This document shows positions 36,212 to 44,010 of a stretch of 64,000 bases of DNA, piece after piece; within the stretch, counting starts at the first letter, position 1; every line of letters begins with the position of its first letter. A program made the translations under genes and the position numbers. The DNA is taken from contig JBGAIM010000002.1 of NCBI GenBank assembly GCA_044225555.1, positions 434,001-498,000 of the forward strand, written 5' to 3'. A model generated the notes under the pieces. It worked only from the letters and a program-made list of their open reading frames with translations, was not told where the DNA came from and did not search any database. The stretch is from JADLHS01 sp044225555 (lineage in GTDB: Bacteria; Verrucomicrobiota; Verrucomicrobiia; Limisphaerales; JADLHS01).

Positions 36212-36823
36212 ATGAAAACACGACTCAAGTTGAACTGGCTGGTCGTACTGGTAATTGCCCTCAGCGGCCTGCTGCCCGCCGCCCACGCGTTTTACGCTCC
36301 CGCCGAGCAACGGTGGGTGAATAGGGACCCCATCGGAGAGCTGGGGTTCGAGCGTATCCGCAGACATACTGGAACAGTTCAGCATGCCGATTTGAATCGT
36401 TATCAATTTATTGCTAATGATCCAATCGGGAATCTGGATGCTTTTGGCCTTAAGCTGTATAAGTGCGTTCGACAAGCGAAGACGATGGGTGACAATCTTC
36501 ATGCGTATCTTTGGGATGGCAAATCATCCTGTGGCAGAACGGGTGCAGCGTATGCCACTGGCGAGGATGCAGAGGGTGATAAGGGACCAGGCACGCCGGG
36601 ACACACGTGTGTAGAAATCCCGGGCAGCGACGGAAAGGAATCAGCCGTGATGGAATGCTGCCGGAGGGTCAGTTTCAGCCCCTTCTTCCCAGGCGTCAAC
36701 GATTGTCATAATTGGGTTGATAGATGTTTGAGCAAAAACGGCTTAGACGACCCCCCGATGAACAGGTTCAATGGCAGGTTTTGGGAACGAGTGGCGGAGG
36801 GTGTAGATAAAGGACTGCAATGA
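36212..36823 (+). CDS. mini-RHS cassette 3: signal peptide, RHS core, papain-like tip
   Basis: 203 aa. Same layout as its sisters: signal peptide (LVVLVIALSGLLPAAHA), FYAPAEQRWVNRDPIGELGF, then NRYQFIANDPIGNLDAFGL. The tip of about 120 residues has His97 in NLHAYLWDGKSSCG and Cys165 in GVNDCHNWVDRCL. The H-before-C order suggests a permuted papain-like (NlpC/LRAT-type) hydrolase fold of the kind seen at the ends of RHS proteins. Activity is inferred from motif pattern only. A small two-helix membrane protein follows after 64 bp. Confidence 0.75.
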   Translation: MKTRLKLNWLVVLVIALSGLLPAAHAFYAPAEQRWVNRDPIGELGFERIRRHTGTVQHADLNRYQFIANDPIGNLDAFGLKLYKCVRQAKTMGDNLHAYLWDGKSSCGRTGAAYATGEDAEGDKGPGTPGHTCVEIPGSDGKESAVMECCRRVSFSPFFPGVNDCHNWVDRCLSKNGLDDPPMNRFNGRFWERVAEGVDKGLQ

Positions 36824-36887
36824 GCGACCTGCGGCTTGCGAGTGAGAGTGTTCGAATACTGCCCAAATACGGGGCGCTGCTAACTAA

Positions 36888-37103
36888 ATGATGGTTGCCG
36901 AAATCTCACCTGTTAACTTTTTCTTAGTGCCATTTGTCACCGTGGCATTTTTGGCCGCAGTAATCGGCATACTGACGGGAATTGTTCTCGCTGTTCGAAA
37001 ACAAACGCGAAAGATCGGGCAAAAGGTTCTTCTTGTCGCCATGGTCTTCATGGCAATCGATATCGGGCTAATGATAATCGCGGCAATGATAGATAGCGCC
37101 TAG
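36888..37103 (+). CDS. small membrane protein, candidate immunity to cassette 3
   Basis: 71 aa with two membrane helices (NFFLVPFVTVAFLAAVIGIL and KVLLVAMVFMAIDIGLMIIAAM) separated by a basic loop (RKQTRKIGQK). There is no recognised family. The start is one of two adjacent ATGs (36888 or 36891). Its position behind cassette 3 parallels the other two pairs. Confidence 0.6.
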   Translation: MMVAEISPVNFFLVPFVTVAFLAAVIGILTGIVLAVRKQTRKIGQKVLLVAMVFMAIDIGLMIIAAMIDSA

Positions 37104-37198
37104 TGGAAAAACTTGAACTGGCTATGACCAGCTGGCCTGCCAACAGGTGTTGCGGATTTTTTTGACATCGTACTTTTGGCCTTATGTTGAGTGTTCAG

Positions 37199-37264
37199 TA
37201 ATGTGGAGTTGGCGCGCGATTTGCCATGCCAGAGGGAGCGAAATGGCCCTGGAACTCCACATTA
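37199..37264. repeat. perfect 12-bp inverted repeat
   Basis: TAATGTGGAGTT (37199-37210) and AACTCCACATTA (37253-37264) are exact complements around 42 bp. Inside, GCCAT and ATGGC add a shorter stem. It borders the decayed recombinase gene, so it may be a transposon end or recombination site. As a terminator it lacks a T-run. Confidence 0.65.
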
Positions 37265-37275
37265 TTACCTGGGAT

Positions 37276-37500
37276 TCAGAGGCTCTCTAGCCATCGGATG
37301 AGATTGTGATTCGTGCGCCACTTGCTCAGAGGTCGATGCCCCTTGAGGATCGGTTTGGCCTTTGCCAAGGCTGCACGTTTTGTTTCGACATCAACGGCCA
37401 GGTATTTGCCGGTGGTGTTTATGCTGGCGTGGCCCAACCAGTTGGCAATGGTGGCGATATCAACTCCCGAGCGCAGCAGGTGTATGGCGGTACTCGAGCT
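37276..37500 (-). pseudogene. tyrosine recombinase, C-terminal fragment
   Basis: The minus-strand frame ending at 37276 reads STAIHLLRSGVDIATIANWLGHASINTTGKYLA and then VDVETKRAALAKAKPI. This is the C-terminal box of a tyrosine recombinase, with the LGH motif and catalytic Tyr in GKYLA. No upstream part (Arg and first His motifs) exists; the frame is lost where it meets the zinc-ribbon remnant. It is a relic of a transposon or island recombinase. Confidence 0.8.
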
Positions 37501-37950
37501 GCGTGCTTTGGGGCGGGGCGCCTCTGCGGCAGAGCCGGGTCCGCACCGAATCCAAACCCCGTTTCAATTTCCTTTGCAGGCGATAAAGCGTTTCCAGTGC
37601 AAAGGGCAGCCGCACTGTTTCGGCCGCGGCCTTCAGCGAAAATCCCGCCAACAGCTTCACCAGGCACTGCCATACCAGCGAGGCCGTCATCGTGTGCCGC
37701 GGTAAAACCTCCGCCAGCAACAGGGAAAAGGTTCGCCCACAACCGCCGCGCTGCCCGCGATTGGAACAAAACACCCGCTGGCCCCGGCAAGTTTCTCCGT
37801 CAGCGGCGGTGGGATCATTGCCCAACGAACGGCTGTGCCGGTTCAGCGCGCCGCGACAGCCGCAATGCGGACAAAGCGACTGCTTGAGGGAAAAAGCTTG
37901 GTCTTCAACTCCTGCGCGTCACGCACGAAATGAAATGGCAAATGAAACAT
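37460..37950 (-). pseudogene. zinc-ribbon/HTH protein remnant, frameshifted
   Basis: From ATG 37950 the frame MFHLPFHFVRDAQELKTKLF starts well, but near 37890 it must shift frame to continue as SLCPHCGCRGALNRHSRSLG, then RVFCSNRGQRGGCGRTFSL (four-Cys zinc ribbon) and an HTH-like LLAGFSLKAAAETVRLPFAL. It loses sense again at about 37500, where the recombinase tail begins in another frame. Zinc-ribbon/HTH proteins of this type accompany recombinase-based mobile elements. Two disruptions make it a pseudogene. Confidence 0.65.
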
Positions 37951-37996
37951 CCGCCCTTGCTGCCCGAACCGGAAATGGTTCGTCGAGCTTTTTTGC

Positions 37997-38157
37997 ACGG
38001 CACTTCCTGACGGCGGGACTCGGTTGAATAGGATTTAGAAAAAAGGAAGGACGGCGCTGACGGCACTTCATCCACATTGAGATCGTAAACTCGCCCGGAA
38101 TTACGATTTCAATTCGACCCAAACACGGCACTTCTTACGACGGCACTGCGGCACTTA
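37997..38157. repeat. dispersed ACGGCACTT repeats
   Basis: ACGGCACTTC occurs exactly at 37997-38006, 38060-38069 and 38125-38134, with close variants at 38140-38149 and 38148-38157, all in one orientation. Spacing is irregular (63, 65, 15 and 8 bp). They could be protein-binding sites or degenerate iterons near the rep-like or HTH genes of the island. Confidence 0.45.
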
Positions 38158-38396
38158 ACAAACAGGATCCCGATCAGGTTTCGATACGGCTGATAGACAG
38201 TTCATGTTAACCAGGCAAACGGCCAAACCGCGCGCATTTTTTTTGCGAGGCAGTCCAGATGATTGGACAAAGAGCGAAAGGAGCAACCTGGCTTTCGGAA
38301 TGGTGATGTTACCAATCCAGCAACAGAGCACGGTGACGCCGGCAGCGGCACAAGGGCGACACCTCGCGGGCACCCGGCGGTCACCATTTCTCCAGG

Positions 38397-38430
38397 ACTG
38401 ACTGACTGACTTAGTACTGACTGACTGACT
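38397..38430. repeat. ACTG tetranucleotide tandem repeats
   Basis: Two blocks of three and a half ACTG units each (38397-38410 and 38416-38430) are separated by TTAGT and followed by an A-rich run (AAATAAAAAAATAAAAAG). It is a simple-sequence tract in non-coding DNA. Confidence 0.6.
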
Positions 38431-39178
38431 CTAAATAAAAAAATAAAAAGAGAGAGAAGCAGATTACCGGGACATTCTCCCGACATTTCGCCATCGGCAG
38501 AAGTAGCATTTTGTAAAAGGAGTGCCGTAAGGCGATTTGATTTCGACACCTCACCAATTCTTCTCCCCGTTAGAGGCGGAGCGGGTGCTCGCGAATCCAT
38601 TGACCTACTCACGGGAATCCCAGCCAGGAAACCTGGACGCACGAAAGAAAGACGCTACTGCCGGGAAATCTGCGACCAGACAAATAAAGAAGTAAGGTGC
38701 GAATACCAGCACTGAAGGGTGTTCGCCGATGAACCGTCGCGCAACTCATTTGCCGAACCCATTGCTCGCCGGAGAAACGAGGCCAAAGAGGGCGGTCGAG
38801 ATCAGCGTCGGATTTCGTGATGGTGCGTGATGGTGCGAATGTGCCCGGCGTTGCTCCGTATTTGACCTGTGGCGCGTCCGACCCTCATTCTGCCACTTCG
38901 TTACGCGCTCGGGCAAATCGCCCAACGGCGGCGCGGCGCGCAACGCGGGCGGCGGGGTTTTCATTTCCATGCCCAAGGGCGGGCGGGGTCCACATCTATC
39001 CTTCAGTAATTCCCCTTCGGAAATTCATTTTGAGAGAGGAGGTCCTTTTCTTTCTCCTCCTTTTCAAGAATTTCTTTTCAAGGCTTTCTGTAAAGAGACT
39101 TTCTATTAGAGTGGACGTTGAGTGGACGTTCAGCGGCCACGGACCAGACCGGGAGCGGACAGGACTATTGGGAAGCGG

Positions 39179-40045
39179 TTAATTCTGTGCCGGAGGCGTG
39201 TTCGGACGCCAGGCGCGCAACGGCGGAGTGCCGGGAGTTGGTTTCGACTCTGACTTGGCCGCCTCGCGCCGTTTCTGTTTGATGGCCGTGGTGAGGGCTT
39301 GGTCTTGCGCTGATTGGCTGGCGCGGAAGAAGTCAGCATAGGTGCGGCTTTCCAGGACCTTCTTCCGCATCGCCTCGTTGTCGAGCCGGATTGAGTAATA
39401 GGTGATGCGGCGAGCCACCGTGCAATGGGCGAAGAACTTGTTCCGGTGAAGTCGGGCGATCGTATCACGCAACTGGCGCTCGGTGAGAGGCTGCGCCTTG
39501 TCCACACGGCCCGGCAGTTCTGTCTGCAAGATCGCAGCAGTCCGATAGCCTAGTGCGCAACGGCGGATGCGTTCGCGAGTGATGATGGCCAATTCCTTGT
39601 CGCCGATGGCCGAGTAGATCGCGCACAGCACCGAGAATTCACGGTAAGTGATGCCGTGGCCATCGCGGGCGTCAAACAGCCAAGCCTTCTTGATTCGCAC
39701 CCTTGCGTCTTTCCCATGCCGAGCCTCGAAATTGGCAATGTAGTCGCTCAATCGGCTGTGCCGATCAAGGCAGGACGGGAAGTGCCCGAAGTTGATCCCG
39801 ACAACTTCGGCGCCATAAAGCGCCGCGCAGTGAAGTGGATTGTTCCACCGCGCGCCGTCCGGCAAATCTTCCCTCATCCTGAAGCCTATGGAACGCTGTT
39901 GCTGCTCTTCGGTCGAAAGTTTTCTCCAGAGTGTTAGACCTGCTTCAATTGTGGCAAAACTGATAATCGCGTCGAACCGCTGGCGTGCGGACTCACCAAA
40001 CGAGAGCGCGCAGAGCGGGAACTGAAAATAAGGATTCTCAACCAT
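39179..40045 (-). CDS. hypothetical island protein with winged-helix-like segment
   Basis: 288 aa, no recognised family. No signal peptide. The middle region (ITYREFSVLCAIYSAIGDKELAIITRERI) and the following LTERQLRDTIARLHRNKFF and RRITYYSIRL have the spacing of a helix-turn-helix/wing DNA-binding fold of the kind used by plasmid replication or partition regulators. The C-terminal 50 residues are basic and Pro-rich. It starts 3 bp after the stop of an AlpA-like HTH gene, so the two form an operon. A replication or mobility role is inference. Confidence 0.65.
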   Translation of the reverse strand: MVENPYFQFPLCALSFGESARQRFDAIISFATIEAGLTLWRKLSTEEQQQRSIGFRMREDLPDGARWNNPLHCAALYGAEVVGINFGHFPSCLDRHSRLSDYIANFEARHGKDARVRIKKAWLFDARDGHGITYREFSVLCAIYSAIGDKELAIITRERIRRCALGYRTAAILQTELPGRVDKAQPLTERQLRDTIARLHRNKFFAHCTVARRITYYSIRLDNEAMRKKVLESRTYADFFRASQSAQDQALTTAIKQKRREAAKSESKPTPGTPPLRAWRPNTPPAQN

Positions 40046-40048
40046 ACT

Positions 40049-40270
40049 TCACGCGCGGCGGACCTGGCGTTCGGCAAGCCATTCGTCCACGGGTATGCGA
40101 GGGAAGCGCGTCAGCTTGCGGGTCAGTTTGATATGGGGCAGGCCGCGTTTGAGGAGGTTGTCAATCGTGCGGACGGACACGCCGAGGCGGGCGGCGAGTT
40201 CCTTCTTGGACTCGTAATCCTTCGGATTTGCGTGGCCACCGCTTGGTTCTGTAATTTGAAATGTGCTCAT
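40049..40270 (-). CDS. AlpA/excisionase-like HTH protein
   Basis: 73 aa from the second ATG (40270), preferred because GGAAAG lies 4-9 bp upstream; a start at 40282 is possible. A MerR/AlpA-like winged HTH: ESKKELAARLGVSVRTIDNL, then LPHIKLTRKLTRFP and VDEWLAERQ. Such proteins act as excisionases or transcription activators in integrative elements. It is followed immediately by the unknown gene 39179-40045. A paralogue lies at 41541-41777. Confidence 0.85.
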   Translation of the reverse strand: MSTFQITEPSGGHANPKDYESKKELAARLGVSVRTIDNLLKRGLPHIKLTRKLTRFPRIPVDEWLAERQVRRA

Positions 40271-40431
40271 AGTGCTTTCCATGCAGGCGAGTTCAGCGCG
40301 CTGCGTAATGCGTCCATGAGAAGCCGGCTGGTGCGGTTTTGAAAAGGGCAGGGCGGGTCAAGACCGGCAAAAAGGGGGTGGGACAGTGAAGATATTTTCA
40401 AAACCCCACGCCAGAAGCAAAAAAGGCGCAG

Positions 40432-41493
40432 TCAGGAAGTAGTCGCGCCCGGCTCTGGCGTGTGCCGGGGGAAGGCTGCACGAATCCACTTTGCGATGGT
40501 GAGGACGTGGCGCTTCACAACGCTGCGGCGGTTCTTGATGACTTTGCCGGAGAATTTTGTGCCGGTGTGTCCGTGCGCCTTGGCGCGGCGCGGCGCTTTC
40601 CCGCGCATGGCGCGCTGGCGCAAGTCTTCGCTGTATCGCTCCGCCAGTGTCGCGAGGTCCGCCGATTTGCGAATGTCCAGGCCGAGACTTTCGGCTTCAA
40701 GAAACCAGCGCCAATCTTCATCCGTGCCCTGATAGGATTTGTGCGTGTCGTAGGTTTTGGTAGGCACAACGAGTTGCGCGGCTTTGAAGCTGGCGCGGAT
40801 TTGATCGAGGAAAGTTTCGAGCCGCTTTTCCGAATAACGGCGTTTCGGTATTTTGAAGACCTTGGAAAACTCCGCCATCTCCAGCAGTTCACCGCCAAAC
40901 ATGAACAAGTAGTGGGCGATGATTCGTGATTCTTTGAGCGGATCACCGGCGGCAAGCTTGGACGCGGCGACACGCAGCAGGTTGGCGAGTTCGTTGAGGC
41001 GTTCGTTGACCTCCTCAAACTCATTCGTCGAGGCATACGCGAGCCGGAACTGCTTCTTGAAATGCTCCGGCGTGAAGTCCCAGGACTGGCTGACTGTGAT
41101 TGGCGGCGGCGCGTCCGGCAGCGGTTCGACTTTCGGGAACTCCCGCCAATTCTTGCTCGTGACGGCGGATGGAGAAAAATTCTCGCGGCAGATGACCGGG
41201 CCAAAGTTGAAGTCGTTGTCCATGAGCCAATGGAGCTTTTCAATTTGAAACCTGGCAAGGCGAACCCGTTGCGCGGGTGTCAGCATCCAGTCCCAAGCGC
41301 AACGCGGTGTATGATGTTCCATGTCGTGGTAATCCGGCGACAGCGCGTGGGTTTGCCGAAAGACTTCCGATTGCAGCCACCGGCGAGACAACTTTTGGAA
41401 CTCCTCGTTCCGACGGAGCAATTCCCAATGTCCAGCAACGACCTTTTCCTGGTTCGTCACTTCACAGTTCGGATTGTAGGTGTCAGCCATCAT
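40432..41493 (-). CDS. hypothetical island protein
   Basis: 353 aa, unknown family. Soluble, with an acidic/aromatic N-terminal region (GHWELLRRNEEFQKLSRRWL), a central helical part (LNELANLLRVAASKLAAGDP) and a strongly basic C-terminus (RGKAPRRAKAHGHTGTKFSG and so on) that could bind nucleic acid. It starts 47 bp downstream of the second AlpA-like HTH gene, mirroring the pair at 39179/40049. Two adjacent ATGs make the exact start uncertain by one codon. Confidence 0.65.
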   Translation of the reverse strand: MMADTYNPNCEVTNQEKVVAGHWELLRRNEEFQKLSRRWLQSEVFRQTHALSPDYHDMEHHTPRCAWDWMLTPAQRVRLARFQIEKLHWLMDNDFNFGPVICRENFSPSAVTSKNWREFPKVEPLPDAPPPITVSQSWDFTPEHFKKQFRLAYASTNEFEEVNERLNELANLLRVAASKLAAGDPLKESRIIAHYLFMFGGELLEMAEFSKVFKIPKRRYSEKRLETFLDQIRASFKAAQLVVPTKTYDTHKSYQGTDEDWRWFLEAESLGLDIRKSADLATLAERYSEDLRQRAMRGKAPRRAKAHGHTGTKFSGKVIKNRRSVVKRHVLTIAKWIRAAFPRHTPEPGATTS

Positions 41494-41540
41494 TCCGGTT
41501 CAATTGAATCGTGCGATGTTATCCGTGCGGCTTGCTGTAT

Positions 41541-41777
41541 TCAATCGTGCTTGCCATTTTCCAATCCACACGCTTGGACGCGGAAATTGCGGGCGAGGAA
41601 GGCGTCCACTTCGGCCTTAGGGAAGCGGACGATTTTCGACGTGAGTCTGATGAAGGGCAGGCGGCGCTGGCGCATGAGGTTATCAATCGTCCGCCGACTG
41701 ACGTTCAAGCGTCGGGCAACCTGCGACTTGGTTTCGTAATCCGGCGCTGCGGCAAATTGATTCGGCTCTGGACTCAT
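41541..41777 (-). CDS. AlpA/excisionase-like HTH protein (paralogue)
   Basis: 78 aa from ATG 41777; the longer frame from 41840 has an untypical start. HTH motif ETKSQVARRLNVSRRTIDNL followed by LPFIRLTSKIVRFPKAEVDAFLA, closely similar to the gene at 40049. It probably regulates excision or island genes. Upstream lies a repeat-rich non-coding stretch and then the integrase. Confidence 0.85.
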   Translation of the reverse strand: MSPEPNQFAAAPDYETKSQVARRLNVSRRTIDNLMRQRRLPFIRLTSKIVRFPKAEVDAFLARNFRVQACGLENGKHD

Positions 41778-42317
41778 GGCGACAATCGTTTTCGGAACCC
41801 CTTGCCATGGATTTGCCGGGTGAAGATGTATCACATACACCAGATGCTTGCACCCGATGACGCCAAAGGTTCACGCGCGGAATCCTAGAAGCCAAATCCC
41901 GGAGGCGGCGGGCGGGTCAATTTGGAGCGCAGAAGGGTGACAGGGCGAGCAAGAGATTGACGCGACCGCCGCCGACCCACCATCGAACCGGATTCCGCGC
42001 GTCATGTCCCCGGGCTGAACGCGGACACGGCCTGACCGTGGACATTGCGCGACTGCGGACTGATTGCGGACACGGAATTTTCGCGGACGGGGACAGTTCC
42101 CGGACGCGGCTGCGGTCATGGTCACGGACTGACTGCGGGCCGGACGCGGGCGCGGACTGGCCACGGCCATGTCCTTCGTGATGAGTTATTGCGCGGAGAT
42201 TCCGCGTCCAAACCCCCAGCCATTTCGCGGACACAAAAACCTTAGTTTGCTAAGGAGTAAGGCGTGCCTTGGGTAAAACTGCTGGATCTGCGACGGTTGG
42301 TTGTGAACGTCGCGGCA
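41778..42317. other. 540-bp non-coding region between HTH gene and integrase
   Basis: No supported gene. It carries the CGGAC-rich repeat cluster described separately, and a short AT-richer stretch near 42236-42260 just 3' of the integrase stop. It may contain control sites for the HTH gene or integrase. Confidence 0.5.
42020..42160. repeat. CGGAC-rich degenerate repeat cluster
   Basis: About eight copies of CGGAC, mostly as GCGGACACGG, GCGGACTG or CGGACGCGG, occur within 140 bp on the plus strand, interspersed with GACTGACTGCGG and GGTCATGGTCACGG. The density is far above the surroundings and no frame explains it. It could be a multi-site binding region for the HTH proteins. Confidence 0.5.
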
Positions 42318-43691
42318 TCATCCGTTGGCAGCGATTTGCAACGGGACGACGTTCCCGGCCTGCATGGGCGGCATGATGGAGAACCAAGCCTTCGCTTCGG
42401 CATCGGTCGCCAGTGCACGGTAGTTGGAGAAGATGACTTGAGGCGAGTTGCCACACTCCAGTGCCACGGCAGGCACGTCTTTAAGAGTTGCCACGCGATA
42501 TGAGATGTAGGAATGGCGGAAACCGTTGCGCTTCCACGCTACCTTGGCCCGTGCCGCCGCGCGCTCAAAACGATTGCCCAAGGCGTTGCCGACATTGTGG
42601 AGTTCTTCTTCGCAGGGATTTATTGAACCGAACCGTTTGGCGTGGGGAGTGAGCCAAGCAGCGAGGTTGTCACTGATGGGCACCAACCGACGCGCGGCGG
42701 TCTTGGCATTTTCCGCCCCGACGATGATCAGCTTTTCGGACAACCGCACTTCGCGCCAGTCCAGCCGCGAAACTTCGGCCAGCCGCAAACCCGCAAACGC
42801 AGCAATGGTCAATGCCGGAGCAATGACGGCGTCTGCTGCCGCGAGGATGGCGCGCATTTCATCAGGTGTGTAGATGCCGATGGGAGCATGTTGTTTTTTG
42901 GGCGTGGAGATTTCCGACAATTCCAGTGCAAGGTCGGCGGTCACATATTTCTGTCGGCGGGCGAAATTGAACAGGCTGACGATCTGCCGAAGCATGTTTT
43001 CCTTGGTGCGGGCAGCGGTGTCTTTCTTCGTCTTTTGGTTCTTCAATCCGTAAATCCATTGTTGAACCAGTGGCGCGCTGACGGCGATTATTGGTAACAC
43101 AAAAGCCTTGGAGAATTGACCGAGCCGAATTTCGAGGTCGTTCACATGGATTGCCGAGCAACCCGCGCTCCGCCTGTCGGCGATAAATTCATCGACGACT
43201 TCGGACACGGTCTTGCGCGGCATGTTGGCCGGATGCTTCTGGTTATAGAACTGCACGGTTTCGGCGAGGGTCACTCCTGCTCGCAGACCCGCCCGCGCTG
43301 TGGCGTAGTCGCGCACGATCTCCACAAGCCGGGGAACGCTGGCGTTGCCGATGCCTTCATTGCTCGCCAGCAACACGAGGGCTTGTTCCAGGGTAACGCG
43401 ATCTGCGGCGCTCAACGCGGCTGCTCCAAGGGCGCCCTGCGCTTTCTGTTCTGCGATACGCACTGCCTCCGCGCTGGCCTTGCCGAAGTCCATGAAGCGA
43501 CGAAGCTGACGCTTTCCGCTGGCGTAGTAACTCAACAGGAAGGTAGGAAAATTCTCACCGCGAACATTGCCTTTGTTTTTGTAGATTTTAACCGCGACAT
43601 CGCCGTTGCGAATGACGTGCGGCCAGGACTTCGGAAGGCGAGCAGGCTTTGATTCGGGTGAGAGCGAAAGGGGAGCGGGTTTCGATTTCAT
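42318..43691 (-). CDS. tyrosine-type site-specific integrase
   Basis: 457 aa. An N-terminal arm-binding-like part and a core-binding helix bundle precede the catalytic domain: Arg303 in AFAGLRLAEVSRLDW, Lys330 region (ENAKTAARRLVPI), Arg392-His393 in NGFRHSYISYR (Asn replaces the usual His of HxxR) and nucleophile Tyr424 in VIFSNYRALA. It starts 64 bp from the tRNA-Leu 3' end and points into the island. This arrangement and the flanking direct repeats identify it as the integrase of the 23891-43778 island. Confidence 0.92.
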   Translation of the reverse strand: MKSKPAPLSLSPESKPARLPKSWPHVIRNGDVAVKIYKNKGNVRGENFPTFLLSYYASGKRQLRRFMDFGKASAEAVRIAEQKAQGALGAAALSAADRVTLEQALVLLASNEGIGNASVPRLVEIVRDYATARAGLRAGVTLAETVQFYNQKHPANMPRKTVSEVVDEFIADRRSAGCSAIHVNDLEIRLGQFSKAFVLPIIAVSAPLVQQWIYGLKNQKTKKDTAARTKENMLRQIVSLFNFARRQKYVTADLALELSEISTPKKQHAPIGIYTPDEMRAILAAADAVIAPALTIAAFAGLRLAEVSRLDWREVRLSEKLIIVGAENAKTAARRLVPISDNLAAWLTPHAKRFGSINPCEEELHNVGNALGNRFERAAARAKVAWKRNGFRHSYISYRVATLKDVPAVALECGNSPQVIFSNYRALATDAEAKAWFSIMPPMQAGNVVPLQIAANG

Positions 43692-43700
43692 GTGTCAAAG

Positions 43701-43721
43701 TGTAACAACACTGTAACAACA
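43701..43721. repeat. candidate integrase arm-type repeat, right
   Basis: Two tandem decamers TGTAACAACA separated by C, located just upstream of the integrase ATG and 34 bp inside the right att copy. It matches 24049-24069 at 19 of 21 positions. It may serve both in recombination and in autoregulation of the integrase promoter. Confidence 0.55.
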
Positions 43722-43754
43722 TGTCAACGTATTCAGCGTAAGTCGTTGAATTAT

Positions 43755-43778
43755 ATGGTGCCAGCGGAGGGGGTCGAA
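43755..43778. repeat. right attachment site in tRNA-Leu 3' end
   Basis: 24 bp identical to 23891-23914, spanning CCA, the acceptor 3' strand and part of the T-arm of tRNA-Leu. Integration here preserves the tRNA because the element supplies the same 3' end. Confidence 0.87.
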
Positions 43779-43842
43779 CCCACACACTCTTTCGAGTACC
43801 AGATTTTGAGTCTAGCGCGTCTGCCAATTCCGCCACGCTGGC
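43756..43842 (-). tRNA. tRNA-Leu (CAA)
   Basis: 87 nt including encoded CCA. The acceptor stem GCCAGCG/CGCTGGC pairs perfectly; the anticodon stem CTAGA/TCTGG encloses the loop CTCAAAA with anticodon CAA. A long variable arm (ACTC-GAAA-GAGT) marks a class II tRNA. The T-arm is GTGGG-TTCGACC-CCCTC with one T-T mismatch. It is the integration target of the island. Confidence 0.95.
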
Positions 43843-44010
43843 CACCGCGCCCAATATATTTTGCCCAGCCACGAAGTAAATAAAGTTTTCCAGCCTCGAT
43901 GGCACTTCATGTTGCCCCGAGGAACACCCGGAACCCCGTCATTGTTGCGGCCTGGCTGCCATCCAGAACCTGCTATTGACGCATGAAAGGTTCAGGCGCA
44001 AAGTCGGGTC

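Larger units (their letters stand above)
37951..39178. other. 1.2-kb region without a supported gene
   Basis: No open frame here has convincing protein character on either strand; frames of 70-146 codons are compositionally odd. The region holds the ACGGCACTT-type repeats (37997-38157), a 4-bp tandem repeat (38397-38430) and, near its right end, a pyrimidine/purine stretch (GAGAGGAGGTCC to CTCCTCC, about 39034-39062) that could form a hairpin 3' of the leftward gene at 39179. It may contain a replication or transfer origin, but that is not demonstrated. Confidence 0.45.
23891..43778. mobile_element. tRNA-Leu integrated genomic island
   Basis: A 24-bp exact direct repeat (starting ATGGTGCCAGCGGAGGGGGT) bounds about 19.9 kb. 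The right copy is the 3' end of tRNA-Leu; the left copy is an orphan 3' fragment. A tyrosine integrase lies at the tRNA end, 64 bp from the right repeat, and transcribes into the island, the usual arrangement. Short related direct repeats (TGTAACAACA-type, 24049-24069 and 43701-43721) lie just inside both ends. Cargo is the IS256 element, the RHS/mini-RHS array, a decayed recombinase and two HTH-containing pairs. The boundaries are seen directly; mobility is inferred. Confidence 0.85.

Noticed and set aside
33302..36823. Mini-RHS cassettes as plain pseudogenes of rhs
   Set aside because: All three keep intact frames, a near-identical functional-looking signal peptide and closely spaced downstream genes, which argues for selection rather than decay.
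38202..38642. 146-codon minus-strand frame in the gene-free stretch
   Set aside because: It runs through the ACTG tandem repeat and an A-rich run, and has a composition unlike real proteins.
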